Shown here: positions 4,805 to 5,631 of the stretch, in pieces
How positions within the stretch are numbered: the first letter of the stretch is position 1
How the letters are laid out: each line of letters starts with the position of its first letter
NCBI GenBank assembly: GCA_900319615.1
Contig: ONPE01000101.1
Span: forward strand, 1-5,631
Length of the DNA: 5,631 nucleotides
Reading direction: 5' to 3'
Source: an uncultured Eubacteriales bacterium
Lineage (GTDB): Bacteria > Bacillota > Clostridia > Oscillospirales > Acutalibacteraceae
The notes under the pieces: model-generated
The model's input: the letters and a program-made list of their open reading frames with translations, nothing else
Databases searched by the model: none
What the model was told of the DNA's origin: nothing
Translations under genes and position numbers: made by a program

Positions 4805-5631
4805 GGTTTACACGCGGAGCAGGGCTTGTAGCCCTGAGCTATAGCCTCGCTCCGAGAGGAGAGGCTGACCTTGTTGTTCGGGTTCATGGAGGCGACTCCG
4901 TCGCAGGTGGGATCGTGGAACAGCATACTTTTCCTGTTGCCGACGGGATTGAGCGGCGAGAGATCGTGTCGTCTGCCGCCTGCGGTATAATTGCCCTCGG
5001 CGGAATCGAATGCGGTGGTGATATGCAGCCTTTGACCGTCTGTCACGGCGACTATCGCGCCCTGTGTATCGGTGCGGAACGACTCGCAGCCGATGAGCTC
5101 CAGCTTCTGCATAGTTTCCTTTGACGGATGACCGTAATCATTGTCCTTGCCGCAGGATATCACGGCGAACATCGGATCCACCGCCTGCAAAAAGCCCGAT
5201 GAGGTAGCGTCGTTTGAGCCGTGGTGCCCGAGCTTGAGCACATCGGCGGTCAGGTCTTCTCCGGAGTCGATCATCTCGTTGTTGCTGAGATAATCCGAGT
5301 CGCCCGTAAGCAGGAAGCTGATATCGCCGCACCTTGCCTTGATAACTACGGAGGCGCTGTTGTACTCGTCATAAGAATCGGACAGCGGACCCATGATAGT
5401 AAACGTTGACTCGCCGAAGGTATAGGTGTCTCCGGCTTTCGCGTCGATATAGTTTATACCCTTATCCGCGACAGTTTTGAGCAGCCTTGTCCACATGAGC
5501 ATATCGCTGTCGCTCTCTTTGGTGATGAAATAATCGGCGTCTACAGTGTTGAGGACGCTCCTCGTGCCGCCGATGTGGTCGGAATGCGGATGGGTGGCGA
5601 TAACATACTTTAGCCTGTTCGCTCCCTGCTC
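4801..5631 (-). CDS. ComEC-like metallo-beta-lactamase-fold hydrolase with C-terminal Ada-like zinc module, 5' end cut by window
   Basis: 276 codons plus the stop are visible, and the reading frame is open through the window edge, so the N-terminus (and any signal peptide) is missing. Met codons near 5502 are internal. Visible residues 12-20 are ATHPHSDHI, the HxHxDH metal-binding motif. Further metal positions follow in LLTGDSD (~108-113) and LGHHGSND (~134-141), then AVISCGKDNDYGHPS, the order seen in the beta-lactamase domain of ComEC/Rec2 and its stand-alone relatives. The last ~40 residues form a separate module: FHDPTC (H239, C243), a SRSEAIAQGY stretch and PCSAC (C271, C274), matching the Ada-type zinc fold found at the ends of several secreted nucleases and MBL proteins. 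The likely role is hydrolysis of a phosphodiester or similar substrate, perhaps nucleic acid, but this is family inference. It is the first visible gene of a unit with the FkbM gene. Confidence 0.87.
   Translation of the reverse strand, partial: EQGANRLKYVIATHPHSDHIGGTRSVLNTVDADYFITKESDSDMLMWTRLLKTVADKGINYIDAKAGDTYTFGESTFTIMGPLSDSYDEYNSASVVIKARCGDISFLLTGDSDYLSNNEMIDSGEDLTADVLKLGHHGSNDATSSGFLQAVDPMFAVISCGKDNDYGHPSKETMQKLELIGCESFRTDTQGAIVAVTDGQRLHITTAFDSAEGNYTAGGRRHDLSPLNPVGNRKSMLFHDPTCDGVASMNPNNKVSLSSRSEAIAQGYKPCSACKP

Noticed and set aside
5138..5332. Minus-strand 64-codon Arg-rich frame inside the MBL gene
   Set aside because: It is an out-of-frame shadow of the MBL coding sequence with low-complexity Arg-rich content.

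Overview
The window looks like chromosomal DNA from a Gram-positive, probably clostridial (Bacillota, Ruminococcus/Oscillospiraceae-like) bacterium. This is inferred from a class B sortase, a LytR-CpsA-Psr (LCP) protein, GGAGG-type ribosome binding sites, consensus sigma-A promoters and an intrinsic terminator. All five genes lie on the minus strand, so transcription runs from high to low coordinates. The genes at both window edges are cut.

Layout in transcription order: (1) 5631-4801, the C-terminal part of a ComEC-like metallo-beta-lactamase-fold protein ending in a small Ada-like HCCC zinc module; (2) 4804-3749, an FkbM-type methyltransferase with an extra N-terminal Rossmann-like domain, joined to gene 1 by an ATGA stop/start overlap; (3) 3748-3491, an intergenic region with no obvious terminator for gene 2, a perfect-consensus promoter (TTGACA-N17-TATAAT) and a roughly 90-nt leader containing a good hairpin; (4) 3490-2657, a membrane-anchored class B sortase; (5) 2673-1321, an LCP-family protein whose start overlaps the sortase end by 17 nt; (6) 1320-1131, a strong intrinsic terminator, then a separate promoter whose -35 box overlaps a perfect 12-bp palindrome; (7) 1130-1, a membrane-anchored glycoside hydrolase family 3 (GH3) protein, cut at the window edge.

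The best-supported theme is cell-envelope assembly. The sortase covalently anchors proteins, the LCP enzyme transfers glycopolymers to peptidoglycan, and the GH3 protein resembles N-acetylglucosaminidases that trim wall sugars. Sortase and LCP form one transcription unit with its own promoter and terminator. The GH3 gene is separately controlled. The MBL/FkbM pair is a distinct upstream unit with no obvious envelope role.

The points most worth a second look are the GH3 protein's apparent loss of the family's catalytic Asp-His dyad histidine and of a substrate-binding aspartate, the LCP protein's missing first pyrophosphate-binding arginine together with its long charged cytoplasmic tail, the translationally overlapping sortase-LCP pair under a consensus promoter with a structured leader, and the palindrome over the GH3 promoter. 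I saw no mobile element, CRISPR array, tRNA or rRNA, and no intergenic stretch longer than 300 bases.
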